NCBI GenBank assembly: GCA_947630925.1
Contig: CANRJM010000014.1
Location: 1 to 48,676, forward strand
Length of the DNA stretch: 48,676 nt
Direction: 5' to 3'
Source of the DNA: an uncultured Lachnospiraceae bacterium
GTDB taxonomy: Bacteria; Bacillota; Clostridia; Lachnospirales; Lachnospiraceae
The translations under genes were made by a program, and so were the position numbers. Below the pieces are notes generated by a model that saw nothing but the letters and a program-made list of their open reading frames with translations, was not told the origin of the DNA and searched no databases. Shown piece by piece: positions 25,257-35,481 of the stretch (the stretch's first letter is position 1; every line of letters begins with the position of its first letter).

Positions 25257-26618
25257 ATGAATATTATTGCAGCATTATTGATTTTTACATTAATTGTAGT
25301 AGCTCATGAGTTGGGGCATTTTCTTCTGGCGAAGAAAAACGGAGTAGGTGTTCCGGAGTTTTCCGTCGGAATGGGACCGCGTATTGTTACATTTGCTAAA
25401 ACTCCGAAAAAATTTGTTGTCAGGTTTTTTTGTACCGGTAAGATGTTTGAGGAAAGAGAAGACTGGCAGGAGGTAACCAAATATTCGTGGAAATTATTCC
25501 CGATTGGCGGTTCCTGTGCGATGGTTGGCGAAGATGAGGAAAACGATGCGGAAAATTCTTTAAATCAAAAGGGAAAATGGGCGCGTTTTTCCATTATTTT
25601 TGCAGGCCCGTTTTTCAATTTCGTTTTTGCGTTTCTGATTTCTATTATCATTCTTGCAAACAGCGGAATCGATTATCCGCGCGTCGAAGAGGTTTACAGC
25701 AATCAACCGGCGCAGAAAGCGGGAATTGAAGTCGGGGATATGATTCGAAGCATCAACGGACATAAGATTTCCATTGGCCGTGAAATTGATACGTATATCC
25801 AGTTGCATCCGTTGACGGGAGAGGATGTGCAGATTGTATTGGAACGGGATGGAAAAGAAAAAACCGTTATCGTAGATCCGAACTATACGATGTATCTGTT
25901 CGGCTTTACTTATACGCCGGATCAACAGCTCTCTTCGAATGAAATTGCTTCTGTTACGGAGAATAAACCTTTTGATAAGGCGGGAATTAAGAAGGGGGAC
26001 AGGATTGTCCGTGTCAATGGAACAGAGGTTTCCAACGGCGAAGAATTAAAACAGGCGATTGACAAATATAATACGGATGGGAAAGCGCTTGCTTTTGAAA
26101 TCCAGCGGGGAGAAGATGTCCAGACATATCAGATTACTCCGGAATCGTATGAAACAAAGGGATTGGGACTCTATGCTGCGGAGGATATCAAGGGCGGCAG
26201 TGGGATTGCTATCTTAAAATACAGTGTGATTGAAGTCAAATATTGGATTGAAACGACCGTGGCAAGCCTTGGGCAGTTGATTACCGGCAAGATCAGTACA
26301 GATGAGTTATCGGGGCCGGTTGGTATCATCGATACCGTTGGTAATGTGATAGAGCAAAGCAGTGATTATGGGATGCGCACGGTAATTCTGAACATGTTGT
26401 ATATGTCTGTATTACTGAGCGCAAATTTGGGGGTCATGAACCTTCTTCCGCTTCCGGCTCTGGACGGCGGGCGTTTGATCTTTATTATTATTGAGGCCAT
26501 TCGCGGGAAACCGGTTCCCCGGGATAAGGAAGGCTATATTCATTTTGCCGGTTTTGTCTTATTGATGCTTTTAATGGTCTTTATCATGTATAATGATATT
26601 ATCAAGTTGGTTCGATAA
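25257..26618 (+). CDS. rseP: Site-2 membrane metalloprotease RseP
   Basis: A 453-residue intramembrane zinc protease that cuts membrane-bound regulators or remnant signal peptides. The zinc motif HELGH is at 17-21 in the first helix; the third ligand region MNLLPLPALDGGRLIF is near the C-terminus. Two PDZ domains lie between (about residues 140-205 and 235-300; PAQKAGIEVGDMIRSINGH and DKAGIKKGDRIVRVNG). A longer than average cytoplasmic loop carries GEDEENDAENS. It is somewhat longer than B. subtilis RasP because it has two clear PDZ domains. The start follows AGAGGTAG. Confidence 0.93.
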   Translation: MNIIAALLIFTLIVVAHELGHFLLAKKNGVGVPEFSVGMGPRIVTFAKTPKKFVVRFFCTGKMFEEREDWQEVTKYSWKLFPIGGSCAMVGEDEENDAENSLNQKGKWARFSIIFAGPFFNFVFAFLISIIILANSGIDYPRVEEVYSNQPAQKAGIEVGDMIRSINGHKISIGREIDTYIQLHPLTGEDVQIVLERDGKEKTVIVDPNYTMYLFGFTYTPDQQLSSNEIASVTENKPFDKAGIKKGDRIVRVNGTEVSNGEELKQAIDKYNTDGKALAFEIQRGEDVQTYQITPESYETKGLGLYAAEDIKGGSGIAILKYSVIEVKYWIETTVASLGQLITGKISTDELSGPVGIIDTVGNVIEQSSDYGMRTVILNMLYMSVLLSANLGVMNLLPLPALDGGRLIFIIIEAIRGKPVPRDKEGYIHFAGFVLLMLLMVFIMYNDIIKLVR

Positions 26619-26683
26619 CGAAAATTGATATGGCGGGCAGTAAAATCATTGGCATATTCCTGCCTGCAGAGGAGGCATGCGGC

Positions 26684-27745
26684 ATGAGTACAGGGATGAG
26701 AGAGCGGACAAAGGCAATTCAAATTGGGACAATTACGATTGGCAATGGCAATCCGGTTGCCATACAGTCTATGACAAATACAAAAACAGAAGATGTTGCA
26801 TCGACGGTATCGCAGATTCTGGCCCTTGAAGACGCAGGATGTGATATTGTCCGCTGCGCAGTTCCAACGATGGAAGCTGCCGCCGCATTGAAGGAGATTA
26901 AGAAGCGGATTCATATTCCTCTGGTGGCAGATATTCATTTTGATTACCGGCTGGCGATTGCCGCCGTGGAGAATGGGGCGGATAAAATCCGTATCAATCC
27001 GGGCAATATTGGCTCCACAGATAAAGTAAAAGCAGTGGTAGAAGCTGCAAAAGGGCGTGGGATTCCGATTCGTGTTGGAGTAAACAGCGGTTCGCTTCAA
27101 AAGACTTTTATCGAAAAATATGGCAAAGTTACAGCGCAGGGACTCGTTGAAAGCGCGCTGGATAACGTAAAAAGGATTGAAGATATCGGATACGATAAAC
27201 TCGTGATTAGTATGAAATCCTCTGATGTTTTCATGTGTATTCAGGCGCATGAGTTCATTGCAAAACGGACCAATTATCCCATTCATGTCGGGATAACAGA
27301 GTCTGGTTCTTTGCTTGCCGGAAATATTAAATCTGCAGTGGGAATTGGCGCTATTTTATATCAGGGGATTGGAGATACGATTCGTGTCTCCTTAACCGGC
27401 GATCCTGTGGAGGAAATCCGTTCTGCCAAGTTGATTTTAAAATCATTGGGTCTGCGGAAAGGCGGCGTGACAGTCGTATCCTGTCCAACCTGCGGACGTA
27501 CGCAGATTGATTTGATTGGCCTGGCGGAAAGGGTTGAGAAGATGGTAGAACCTATGGATTTGGATATCAAAATTGCAGTGATGGGCTGCGCAGTCAACGG
27601 ACCGGGCGAAGCAAGAGAAGCAGATCTTGGTATTGCAGGCGGCAAAGGCGAGGGGCTTTTGTTTAAAAAAGGGGAAATTATCCGCAAAGTTCCTGAGGAT
27701 AAGCTGTTAGACGCTTTGCGTGAGGAACTTGAAAAAATGGCGTAG
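26684..27745 (+). CDS. ispG: 4-hydroxy-3-methylbut-2-enyl diphosphate synthase IspG
   Basis: A 353-residue iron-sulfur enzyme of the MEP pathway that makes HMBPP. Blocks seen are PVAIQSMTNTKTED, DIVRCAVPTMEAA, HFDYRLAIAAVENGADKIRI then NPGNIGS, HVGITESGSLLAGNIKSAVG, the cluster cysteines in VVSCPTCGRTQIDL and VMGCAVNGPGEAREADLGIA. The bacterial short form without the extra insert. The ATG at 26684 follows AGAGGAGG; the frame is open to 26630 but without resemblance. Confidence 0.95.
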   Translation: MSTGMRERTKAIQIGTITIGNGNPVAIQSMTNTKTEDVASTVSQILALEDAGCDIVRCAVPTMEAAAALKEIKKRIHIPLVADIHFDYRLAIAAVENGADKIRINPGNIGSTDKVKAVVEAAKGRGIPIRVGVNSGSLQKTFIEKYGKVTAQGLVESALDNVKRIEDIGYDKLVISMKSSDVFMCIQAHEFIAKRTNYPIHVGITESGSLLAGNIKSAVGIGAILYQGIGDTIRVSLTGDPVEEIRSAKLILKSLGLRKGGVTVVSCPTCGRTQIDLIGLAERVEKMVEPMDLDIKIAVMGCAVNGPGEAREADLGIAGGKGEGLLFKKGEIIRKVPEDKLLDALREELEKMA

Positions 27746-27788
27746 CTTTTGGCAGTAAATCATAACCGAGAAAGATGTGAGTGATTCG

Positions 27789-30700
27789 ATGGATAAGTTA
27801 TTATTAGATACCTTTGAAGGATTAGCGCTGACAGAACGGCAGATGAGACTGTTTTCCAAAGTTTTCGTAAAGCGGATTCTGTTATCCGGCGAACAGAAGA
27901 CGGTTACGGTATATATTGAGAGCAATCATATTATTGCATACCGTGAGATACAGCTTCTTCTCTTTGCTTTACGGAAGCAGTTTAAAAAGACCGGATTCCA
28001 GGTGGAGATAAGAGAACACTTTTCTTTGTCCGGACAGTATACGCCAAAGATATTCTGGGAGGAGTATCAGGATAGCGTTTTATTGATTTTAAAGGAAAAA
28101 AATATTTTACTGTTCAATATGCTATACCGGGGAAAAGTAACAATAGAAGAGAACTGCCTTTGCCTGAAGTGCGAGGATGATTTGATCTTTCGGGCGAGGG
28201 AGCAGGAATGGATTGATACGGTCCAGGAAATCTTCCGCCGTCTGGCGGATTTTTTGATAGAGGTAACGATTGATTTTTCCATGAAGGGGTTTGACGTTCC
28301 TTCCGGGAATGAAAGAACCGCAGGGGTGGATGTTTTGGTAAATGCCGGAGCAGAATCAGATTCCACAGGCATAAGTAAGCATACGCAGGATGCAGAGCCT
28401 GATATCAGGAAAACCGGGAGGAAACCGGTTGGAAAGACAGATAAAAGCCGGGGAAAGGAAGTCCGGGATAGGCGAAGTTCGTTCCGAAAGAATCAATCCA
28501 AGTGGGGCAGTGGTCCTGTGGATGAGGAATGCTTTTATGGCAGGAACTGTGAAGGCGATTTGATGAAAATTGCAGATATTCAGGGAGAAATCCGTGAGGC
28601 CGTTATCGAGGGGATGGTCCTTAGTGTTGAAGAGCGTGAAACCCGGAGCGGCATGGTTCTTTTTATGTTCAGCGTTTCGGATTTTACGGATTCGATCATG
28701 GTAAAGCTTTTTCTGGAAAAGGAAGAGCTGGAGTTGATGCGTGAAAACATAAAAAAGGACGGATTTTTGAAAATAAAAGGACATCCAACCTATGATACCT
28801 TTAGCCGGGAAATTACGATTAGTACTGTTCGCGGCATTAAGCCGGGGGTAGATACCCGCGTTAAGCGGATGGACTGCTATGATGGAAGAAAGCGGGTAGA
28901 GCTTCATGCCCATACCCAGATGAGTGAAATGGATTCGGTCGTACCGGTACGCGATTTTGTAAAACAGGCGAAAAGCTGGGGGCATCAGGCGGTTGCCATT
29001 ACGGATCATGGCGTGGTACAGGCGTTTCCGGATGCCAGCCATGAGGTATCCAAAGATGAGGATTTTAAGATATTATATGGCATGGAAGCTTATTTGGTCG
29101 ACGACCTGATTGATATTGTCAGGAATGAAAAGGGACAGGATTTTTGTGATACGTTTGTGGTATTTGACTTAGAAACAACAGGGATTGGCGCCAAAAGTAA
29201 TGAAATCATTGAAATTGGCGCGGTAAAAATTGAAAATAAAAAAATAACGGATACCTATAGTACTTTTGTCAACCCCCTGCGTCCGATTCCCTATCCGGTC
29301 CAGGAACTGACCGGCATAGATGATTCGATGGTAACCGGAGCGAGGACTTTAGATGCAGTGCTGCCGGAATTTTTGGATTTCTGCGGCAGCAGTGTTATGG
29401 TAGCGCACAATGCCGATTTTGATATGGGATTTATTGATGAGAAAGCAAAGGCGAGAAATCTTTCTACAGATTTTACCGTAGTCGATACCGTTGCCGTATC
29501 CCGCGCCGTATTAACGGATTTAAAGCGGTATAAGTTAGATACTGTTGCGAAGCGGCTTGGGATATCGTTGGAAAATCATCACCGGGCCGTAGATGATGCA
29601 ACGGCGACGGCGGAGATTTTTCTTAAACTGCTTGGCATGTTAGAGGAAAAAGGAGTTGACAATTTAAAACAATTAAATGCATTTGGCGCGCCTGACGAGG
29701 AAACGATTCGCAAACTTCCGTCGTATCATGCCGTGATTTTAGCGAAGAATGAGACGGGAAGAGTGAATTTATATCGTCTGGTATCAGAATCACATCTAAA
29801 ATATTTTAACCGCAGGCCGAAACTTCCCAAAAGCCTGTTTTTGCAATGGAAGGAAGGGCTAATGATTGGCTCTGCCTGTGAAGCCGGCGAACTGTATCGT
29901 GCGATCTTAGAGGAAAAGCCGGAAGAGGAAATCGATCGTATCGTCAGATTTTACGATTATCTGGAAATCCAGCCATTAGGGAATAATGCATTTATGTTAA
30001 GGGATAATGACAAATACCCGCAGATACAGGATGAAAATGATTTGATGGAAATCAACCGAAGGATTGTTTCCCTGGGAGAGACTTACAGCAAACCGGTAGT
30101 TGCAACATGCGACGTACATTTCTTAGAGCCGGAGGATGAAATTTACCGGCGTATCATTATGGCGGGAAAGGGCTTTGCCGATGCCGATTATCAGGCTCCG
30201 CTGTATTTTAGGACAACCGGGGAGATGCTTGAGGAATTTCAATATCTTGGGCCTAAAAAAGCAGAGGAGATTGTCATTACCAATACAAACCGGATTGCAG
30301 ATATGATTGACAAGATAGAACCATGCAGTCCCAGAAAGTGTCCGCCGGAAATCGAAAATTCCGCTCAGGATCTGCGTGATATCTGCTATAACCGTGCGCA
30401 TGAAATCTACGGTCCTGATTTGCCTCCGGTGGTAGTAGAGCGTCTGGAGCGGGAGTTAAATTCAATCATCAGCAACGGCTATGCCGTTATGTATATCATT
30501 GCGCAGAAACTGGTATGGAAGTCAAATGAGGATGGGTATCTGGTTGGCTCGCGGGGGTCGGTCGGCTCCTCGTTTGTAGCGACAATGGCAGGCATTACGG
30601 AGATTAATCCTCTGGCGGCGCATTATTATTGCAAGGAATGCCATTATTATGATTTTGATTCGGAAGAGTTAAAGGCCCATAGTGGAAATTCGGCATGTGA

Positions 30701-32240
30701 CCTTCCGGACAAGGTCTGCCCGCGCTGTGGCGCTATGCTGGAAAAGGAGGGACATGATATTCCGTTTGAAACCTTTCTTGGTTTTAAAGGCAATAAAGAG
30801 CCGGATATTGATTTGAATTTTTCAAGTGAATATCAGAGCAATGCGCATGATTATACAGAAGTGATTTTTGGCGCCGGACATACTTTTCGTGCCGGAACGG
30901 TTGGAACGCTTGCGGAGAAGACAGCGTATGGTTATGTAAAAAAATATTGTGAAGAGAGAGAGATAACAAAGCGGAGTGCAGAGATAGAGCGTATCGCGCA
31001 TGGCTGCGAGGGAGTCAGACGTTCAACAGGCCAGCATCCCGGCGGCATTGTTGTATTGCCGATGGGAGAGGAAATTTATACTTTTACACCGGTGCAGCAC
31101 CCGGCAAATGATATGAAAACAAAGATTATTACCACGCATTTTGATTATCATAAGATTGACTCCAACCTGTTGAAATTAGATATTTTGGGGCATCAGGATC
31201 CTACCATGATACGGATGCTGGAGGATTTGACCGATGTGGATGCCGGAAAAATCCGTATGGATGATAAAAAGGTATTGTCGCTTTTTGAAAGTACGGAAGC
31301 GTTGGGAATCCAGCCGGAGGATATTGGCGGCTGTACGTTGGGGTGTCTGGGACTTCCGGAATTTGGAACGCCGTTTGTTATCGGAATGCTTTTAGACGCC
31401 AAACCGAAGAATTTTTCGGATTTGGTGCGTATTTCCGGTCTGTCCCACGGAACGGATGTATGGCTGAACAATGCGCAGTATTTTATTGCCAATGGGGATT
31501 GTACGCTTTCGACTGCCATTTGTACCCGTGATGATATTATGACGTATTTGATCCATATGGGAGTAGAAAATGAACGTTCTTTTAAAATCATGGAAAGCGT
31601 GCGAAAAGGAAAAGGCCTGACGCAGGATATGGAAGAAGATATGAGAGCCTGCAACGTACCGGAATGGTATCTGGAATCCTGCAGAAGGATTAAATATATG
31701 TTCCCAAAGGCGCATGCGGCTGCTTACGTTATGATGGCGCTCCGTGTAGCATATTTTAAGGTATATTATCCCTTGGCATATTATGCCGCATATTTTAGTA
31801 TTCGTGCGACTTCTTTTGATTATGAATTGATGTGTCTTGGAAGGGAGCGTCTGGAATATTATATGGATGATTACCAAAAACGAAAAAACGAACTTTCAGA
31901 TAAAGAGAAAAATACGTTGGAGGATATGAAGATTGTACAGGAAATGTATGCGCGCGGCTTTTCCTTTGTTAAAATTGATATTTATCGTTCCAAAGCAAAT
32001 CGGTTCCAGATTGTGGATGGAAAACTTTTGCCTTCCTTTGCGACAATCGAAGGTTTGGGGGATAAGGCTGCCGAGTTGATAGAGGATGAGGCAGCCAAAG
32101 GGAAATTTCTGTCCAGAGAGGATTTTAAGAATCGCTGTAAAGTAAGTACGACAATTTTAGAAACGATGGGAAGGCTGGGGCTGATGGGAGACCTGCCGCA
32201 TACAAACCAGATTTCTCTGATGGATTTTCTGAACATGTAG
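27789..32240 (+). CDS. polC: DNA polymerase III alpha subunit, PolC type
   Basis: A 1483-residue replicative polymerase of the Gram-positive type with built-in proofreading. Domains in order: a divergent N-terminal region (1-240), OB-fold (about 265-350; EGMVLSVEERETRSG), PHP start (about 370; VELHAHTQMSEMDSVV), an inserted DEDDh exonuclease (about 456-612; FDLETTGIGAKSNEIIEIGA, ending HHRAVDDATATAEIF), the PHP remainder, a four-cysteine zinc site (about 947-982), the catalytic PDIDLNFS (about 1004), and the fingers and C-terminal DNA-binding region. A GTG at 27777 is an alternative start; both have weak ribosome binding sites. It closes the pyrH-to-polC cluster. Confidence 0.95.
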   Translation: MDKLLLDTFEGLALTERQMRLFSKVFVKRILLSGEQKTVTVYIESNHIIAYREIQLLLFALRKQFKKTGFQVEIREHFSLSGQYTPKIFWEEYQDSVLLILKEKNILLFNMLYRGKVTIEENCLCLKCEDDLIFRAREQEWIDTVQEIFRRLADFLIEVTIDFSMKGFDVPSGNERTAGVDVLVNAGAESDSTGISKHTQDAEPDIRKTGRKPVGKTDKSRGKEVRDRRSSFRKNQSKWGSGPVDEECFYGRNCEGDLMKIADIQGEIREAVIEGMVLSVEERETRSGMVLFMFSVSDFTDSIMVKLFLEKEELELMRENIKKDGFLKIKGHPTYDTFSREITISTVRGIKPGVDTRVKRMDCYDGRKRVELHAHTQMSEMDSVVPVRDFVKQAKSWGHQAVAITDHGVVQAFPDASHEVSKDEDFKILYGMEAYLVDDLIDIVRNEKGQDFCDTFVVFDLETTGIGAKSNEIIEIGAVKIENKKITDTYSTFVNPLRPIPYPVQELTGIDDSMVTGARTLDAVLPEFLDFCGSSVMVAHNADFDMGFIDEKAKARNLSTDFTVVDTVAVSRAVLTDLKRYKLDTVAKRLGISLENHHRAVDDATATAEIFLKLLGMLEEKGVDNLKQLNAFGAPDEETIRKLPSYHAVILAKNETGRVNLYRLVSESHLKYFNRRPKLPKSLFLQWKEGLMIGSACEAGELYRAILEEKPEEEIDRIVRFYDYLEIQPLGNNAFMLRDNDKYPQIQDENDLMEINRRIVSLGETYSKPVVATCDVHFLEPEDEIYRRIIMAGKGFADADYQAPLYFRTTGEMLEEFQYLGPKKAEEIVITNTNRIADMIDKIEPCSPRKCPPEIENSAQDLRDICYNRAHEIYGPDLPPVVVERLERELNSIISNGYAVMYIIAQKLVWKSNEDGYLVGSRGSVGSSFVATMAGITEINPLAAHYYCKECHYYDFDSEELKAHSGNSACDLPDKVCPRCGAMLEKEGHDIPFETFLGFKGNKEPDIDLNFSSEYQSNAHDYTEVIFGAGHTFRAGTVGTLAEKTAYGYVKKYCEEREITKRSAEIERIAHGCEGVRRSTGQHPGGIVVLPMGEEIYTFTPVQHPANDMKTKIITTHFDYHKIDSNLLKLDILGHQDPTMIRMLEDLTDVDAGKIRMDDKKVLSLFESTEALGIQPEDIGGCTLGCLGLPEFGTPFVIGMLLDAKPKNFSDLVRISGLSHGTDVWLNNAQYFIANGDCTLSTAICTRDDIMTYLIHMGVENERSFKIMESVRKGKGLTQDMEEDMRACNVPEWYLESCRRIKYMFPKAHAAAYVMMALRVAYFKVYYPLAYYAAYFSIRATSFDYELMCLGRERLEYYMDDYQKRKNELSDKEKNTLEDMKIVQEMYARGFSFVKIDIYRSKANRFQIVDGKLLPSFATIEGLGDKAAELIEDEAAKGKFLSREDFKNRCKVSTTILETMGRLGLMGDLPHTNQISLMDFLNM

Positions 32241-32324
32241 TATGTCCGGGGAAGCGGGCGTTACCGGTTTCTGAACGTTTTGCAATTGCCCGGAGGGGTT
32301 TACAGGCAGAGAGGAGGGGAAGTG

Positions 32325-33026
32325 ATGAAACAAACAGAGCTGCAGGAGCGGTTACAGCAGTTGGCGCAAAAGGAGTATCAGGAGTTTTCTTCCGGTCTGC
32401 TTCCGGGGGTGAAAAATATGCTTGGCATCCGTCTGCCGGAACTTCGGAAAATCGCCAAGGAGATGGCTGCAGAGGAAAACTGGGCAGAATACCTGTCATG
32501 GAGGGACTGCAGGTTTTTTGAGGAAGTGATGTTGCAGGGGATGATTTTAGGTTATGTCAAAGCGCCGCTGCAGGAAATCCTTCAGCAGACGGAGCAGTTT
32601 ATTCCCAGAATTGACAACTGGTCCGTCAATGATTCCTTTTGTACTACCTTTTCCAGCGCAGACCGTTATCCTAAGGAGGTATGGGAGTTTCTGATGCAAT
32701 ATCAAAACAGCCGGAAGGAATTTGAAGTACGGGTTGTTGCAGTCATGTCTCTGGCGCATTATCTGCATCCGGACTACATAGAAAGCGTTCTTACAATCCT
32801 GGGGAAGTTAGATACCAGCGCCTATTATGCAAGTATGGCGGTCGCATGGGCGTATGCGACCGCATGGGCAAAGTTTCCGGAACGGACCAGGCGGTTTCTG
32901 GAGAAAAATCCATTAGACAGGGCAACTTATAAAAGGATGCTGCAAAAAGGAATAGAATCCCGGCGTATTACCGGGGAAGATAAAGAGTGGATGCGGAAAG
33001 AGCGGGCGAAATGCAAACTCCGATAG
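32325..33026 (+). CDS. AlkD-like DNA alkylation repair protein (HEAT-like repeats)
   Basis: A 233-residue helical-repeat protein that resembles the AlkC/AlkD glycosylases, which remove bulky or alkylated bases without base flipping. The repeat pattern includes LPGVKNMLGIRLPELRKIAK, WAEYLSWRDCRFFEEVMLQG and the catalytic-region motif RIDNWSVNDSFCTTF, with Trp and Asp in the positions expected for AlkD chemistry. The ATG at 32325 follows GAGGAGGGG; the open frame to 32280 is not needed. It lies alone between polC and lon. The natural lesion is not known. Confidence 0.88.
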   Translation: MKQTELQERLQQLAQKEYQEFSSGLLPGVKNMLGIRLPELRKIAKEMAAEENWAEYLSWRDCRFFEEVMLQGMILGYVKAPLQEILQQTEQFIPRIDNWSVNDSFCTTFSSADRYPKEVWEFLMQYQNSRKEFEVRVVAVMSLAHYLHPDYIESVLTILGKLDTSAYYASMAVAWAYATAWAKFPERTRRFLEKNPLDRATYKRMLQKGIESRRITGEDKEWMRKERAKCKLR

Positions 33027-33062
33027 ATTTTATTTTTATCGGATGTAAAAGAAAGAATTTAC

Positions 33063-33091
33063 TTGACAAAACAGGATTACAATGGTAGTAT
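33063..33091 (+). promoter_or_regulatory. Strong sigma-A promoter for lon
   Basis: A consensus TTGACA (33063-33068), a 17-nt spacer and TAGTAT (33086-33091) predict a start near 33098. The leader of about 100 nt has an 8-bp hairpin (AAGGCGCA with TGCGCTTT) and then the CIRCE element. Confidence 0.8.
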
Positions 33092-33143
33092 CTTATTAAG
33101 AAGGCGCAGACTCTTTTGTTTGCGCTTTGTTTACACCAAGTAA

Positions 33144-33170
33144 TTAGCACTCGTTTGATAAAAGTGCTAA
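33144..33170 (+). promoter_or_regulatory. CIRCE element (HrcA operator) upstream of lon
   Basis: TTAGCACTC-N9-AAGTGCTAA matches the CIRCE consensus TTAGCACTC-N9-GAGTGCTAA at 17 of 18 arm positions. It lies in the transcribed leader, 26 nt before the lon start codon, as CIRCE does before groES and dnaK operons. It predicts repression of lon by HrcA and release on heat shock. Confidence 0.88.
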
Positions 33171-33195
33171 CAAAAACGATGGGAGGTAAGCGACT

Positions 33196-35481
33196 GTGTT
33201 AGTAATACCGGTTTTTGATACATTGATTTTATCCAATGTGCAGATTAACATTCAGGAAGATGTGTTTTCGCGGGCAGAAATCGAAAATATAAAAAAAGAA
33301 GAAAATTTTATCATTGTACCGATTAGGGAACAGAAGGAACGGGGAGAACTCCGCGCAGAGGATTTTTATGACGTGGGGATCATCGCAAAGGCGACTTCTG
33401 TTTCCGGTCATGATGGCAGCGTCATATTCTCCGTGGAAACAAAGGAACGTGTCCAAATCTCTGATATTACCTTCCAGAAGGAAAGGGTAGAGGCGTCTTA
33501 TCATTTTCTGGAGGATATAAGGGATTTGTCTGAGAAGGAGGAGGCAGAGCTTTTACAGGAGTTTAAACAGTATGCTGAGGCTCTTGTACAGGATATCCCG
33601 GGCGGCGTTCTGATGAAAGGCTATATCCGCCGTTGGAGGAATATGAACGAGGCGGCGACGAATATCGGTGGTTATCTTGATTTTGATCCGGCGGAACGTT
33701 TTGAAATCATTTCTACGGATTCCCTGAAAAAGCGGTATGAACTGATTATGGAGGGAATCCGCCGTCTGCTTGGCAATCAATCGGTACAGGAGGAAATCCG
33801 CAAGCGGATGACGCAGGAGCAGCAGGATTCCTATAAAGTTATGGCAATTCGAAAGCAGATGCGGATTTTGGAGGATCAGCTAAAAGAGTTGGATGAAGAG
33901 GCTTCTTCGGAAGAAGAAATGTTTGCAAAACGGATAGAGGAGGCCGGCATGCCGGAGGAGGCAGAGAAAGAGGCAAAAAGAGCATTAAAGCGTTTTGCCA
34001 TGGAAGGAAGCAGCGGACACGAATATGGTACGCTGTATGATTATCTGGATTTTATAACGACGCTTTCGTGGAAAGAGGAGGAAGAAAATAACATAGATAT
34101 AGGAAATGCAAGGCAGATCTTAAACCGGGATCATTTTGGTCTGGATAAGGTCAAAAAGAGAATTTTGGAGCAGATTGCGGTTATGAAGCTCCGTAAGAAA
34201 CAAACCGGCTCCATATTACTGTTTGTTGGCGCGCCGGGTACCGGTAAAACCAGTATGGGAAAAAGTATTGCCGACGCATTGGGAAGAGAATATGTGCGAA
34301 TCAGTCTGGGCGGGATACGGGATGAGGCAGAGATCCGCGGACACCGCAGGACGTATGTTGGCGCCATGCCCGGCCGCATCATGGAAGGAATCAAGCGGTC
34401 AAAGGTCAGCAATCCGGTTGTCGTATTGGATGAGATTGATAAGCTGACAAAGGAATATCAGGGCGATCCTGCAAGCGCTCTTCTGGAGGCGTTAGATCCG
34501 GAGCAGAATCATACGTTTGTCGATCATTATCTGAATGTGCCGTATGATTTGTCCCATGTTTTTTTCCTCTGTACGGCAAATACGACAGATGGCATTCCAA
34601 AGCCGCTGTTAGATCGTATGGAAGTAATCTCCCTTCCGGGGTATACCCCTTTGGAAAAATATGAGATTGGCAGAAAATATCTGCTTCCGAAAGCATTGGA
34701 AGAAGCAGGCTTACAAAAGGGACAGTTGACGATTACGCCGGGGGCTCTCAAGAAAATAATCAATGAGTACACGATGGAGGCAGGCGTCCGCGGCCTTCGG
34801 AAACAGTTGGATAAGATTTGCCGTTATGCGGCAGTGAAACGGATAGAAGAGGGCATGGAAAAAATCAGCATCCAGAAGAAAGACATCCATGATATCTTAG
34901 GTAAGAAGGTAACAAGTCATGATGAGACGCTGAAAAAAAGAATTTCGGGAGTCGCTACCGGGCTTGCGTGGACGCAGGTGGGCGGAGAAATTCTTTTTAT
35001 CGAGACTGTGGCAACGTCCGGCAGCGGGAAAATTCATATTACCGGTCAACTGGGGGATGTGATGAAGGAATCTGCAGAACTTGCCTATACTCTTGTAAAA
35101 TCGAAGTTTGCAGACAGTAAATTTGACTTTAAGAAGAAGGATATCCATATCCATGTGCCCGAGGGGGCGGTTCCGAAAGATGGGCCGTCTGCCGGCGTTA
35201 CTCTTTTTACCGCGCTGACTTCTTTGGTTACCAATGTACCTGTCAGGAAAAATCTGGCAATGACGGGAGAGATTTCTTTGCGCGGAGAAGTACTGCCGAT
35301 AGGCGGACTTCCGGAAAAACTGATGGCGGCGCAGCGCGCCGGCATCCGTACGGTATTAATTCCCAAAAAGAATGAAGAGGACTTAGAAGAAGTTTCTGCT
35401 GAAATACTGGATAAATTAACAGTGATTCCGGTGTCGGATATTCAGGAAGTCCTTCAGGAAAGTATGTCTTCCTCTTCATGA
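33196..35481 (+). CDS. lon: ATP-dependent Lon protease
   Basis: A 761-residue cytoplasmic AAA+ protease that degrades misfolded and regulatory proteins. Domains: N-terminal substrate-binding domain (1-200), coiled coil (about 205-270), AAA+ with Walker A GAPGTGKT from residue 345 and Walker B VVVLDEIDKL, and a C-terminal protease with catalytic Ser665 in PKDGPSAGVTLF and the later Lys. It starts with GTG after GGGAGG. The N-terminal domain is slightly short compared with E. coli Lon (784 residues). A strong promoter and CIRCE site lie upstream. Its last 28 nt overlap the end of ppk on the other strand. Confidence 0.95.
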   Translation: MLVIPVFDTLILSNVQINIQEDVFSRAEIENIKKEENFIIVPIREQKERGELRAEDFYDVGIIAKATSVSGHDGSVIFSVETKERVQISDITFQKERVEASYHFLEDIRDLSEKEEAELLQEFKQYAEALVQDIPGGVLMKGYIRRWRNMNEAATNIGGYLDFDPAERFEIISTDSLKKRYELIMEGIRRLLGNQSVQEEIRKRMTQEQQDSYKVMAIRKQMRILEDQLKELDEEASSEEEMFAKRIEEAGMPEEAEKEAKRALKRFAMEGSSGHEYGTLYDYLDFITTLSWKEEEENNIDIGNARQILNRDHFGLDKVKKRILEQIAVMKLRKKQTGSILLFVGAPGTGKTSMGKSIADALGREYVRISLGGIRDEAEIRGHRRTYVGAMPGRIMEGIKRSKVSNPVVVLDEIDKLTKEYQGDPASALLEALDPEQNHTFVDHYLNVPYDLSHVFFLCTANTTDGIPKPLLDRMEVISLPGYTPLEKYEIGRKYLLPKALEEAGLQKGQLTITPGALKKIINEYTMEAGVRGLRKQLDKICRYAAVKRIEEGMEKISIQKKDIHDILGKKVTSHDETLKKRISGVATGLAWTQVGGEILFIETVATSGSGKIHITGQLGDVMKESAELAYTLVKSKFADSKFDFKKKDIHIHVPEGAVPKDGPSAGVTLFTALTSLVTNVPVRKNLAMTGEISLRGEVLPIGGLPEKLMAAQRAGIRTVLIPKKNEEDLEEVSAEILDKLTVIPVSDIQEVLQESMSSSS

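Noticed and set aside
26540..27286. Antisense open frame of 248 codons across rseP and ispG
   Set aside because: It overlies two well-supported genes, has no ribosome binding site and its translation is rich in Cys, His and Asn with no domain pattern.
28356..29042. Antisense open frame of 228 codons across polC
   Set aside because: It is a shadow of polC codon bias and matches no family; there is no promoter or RBS.
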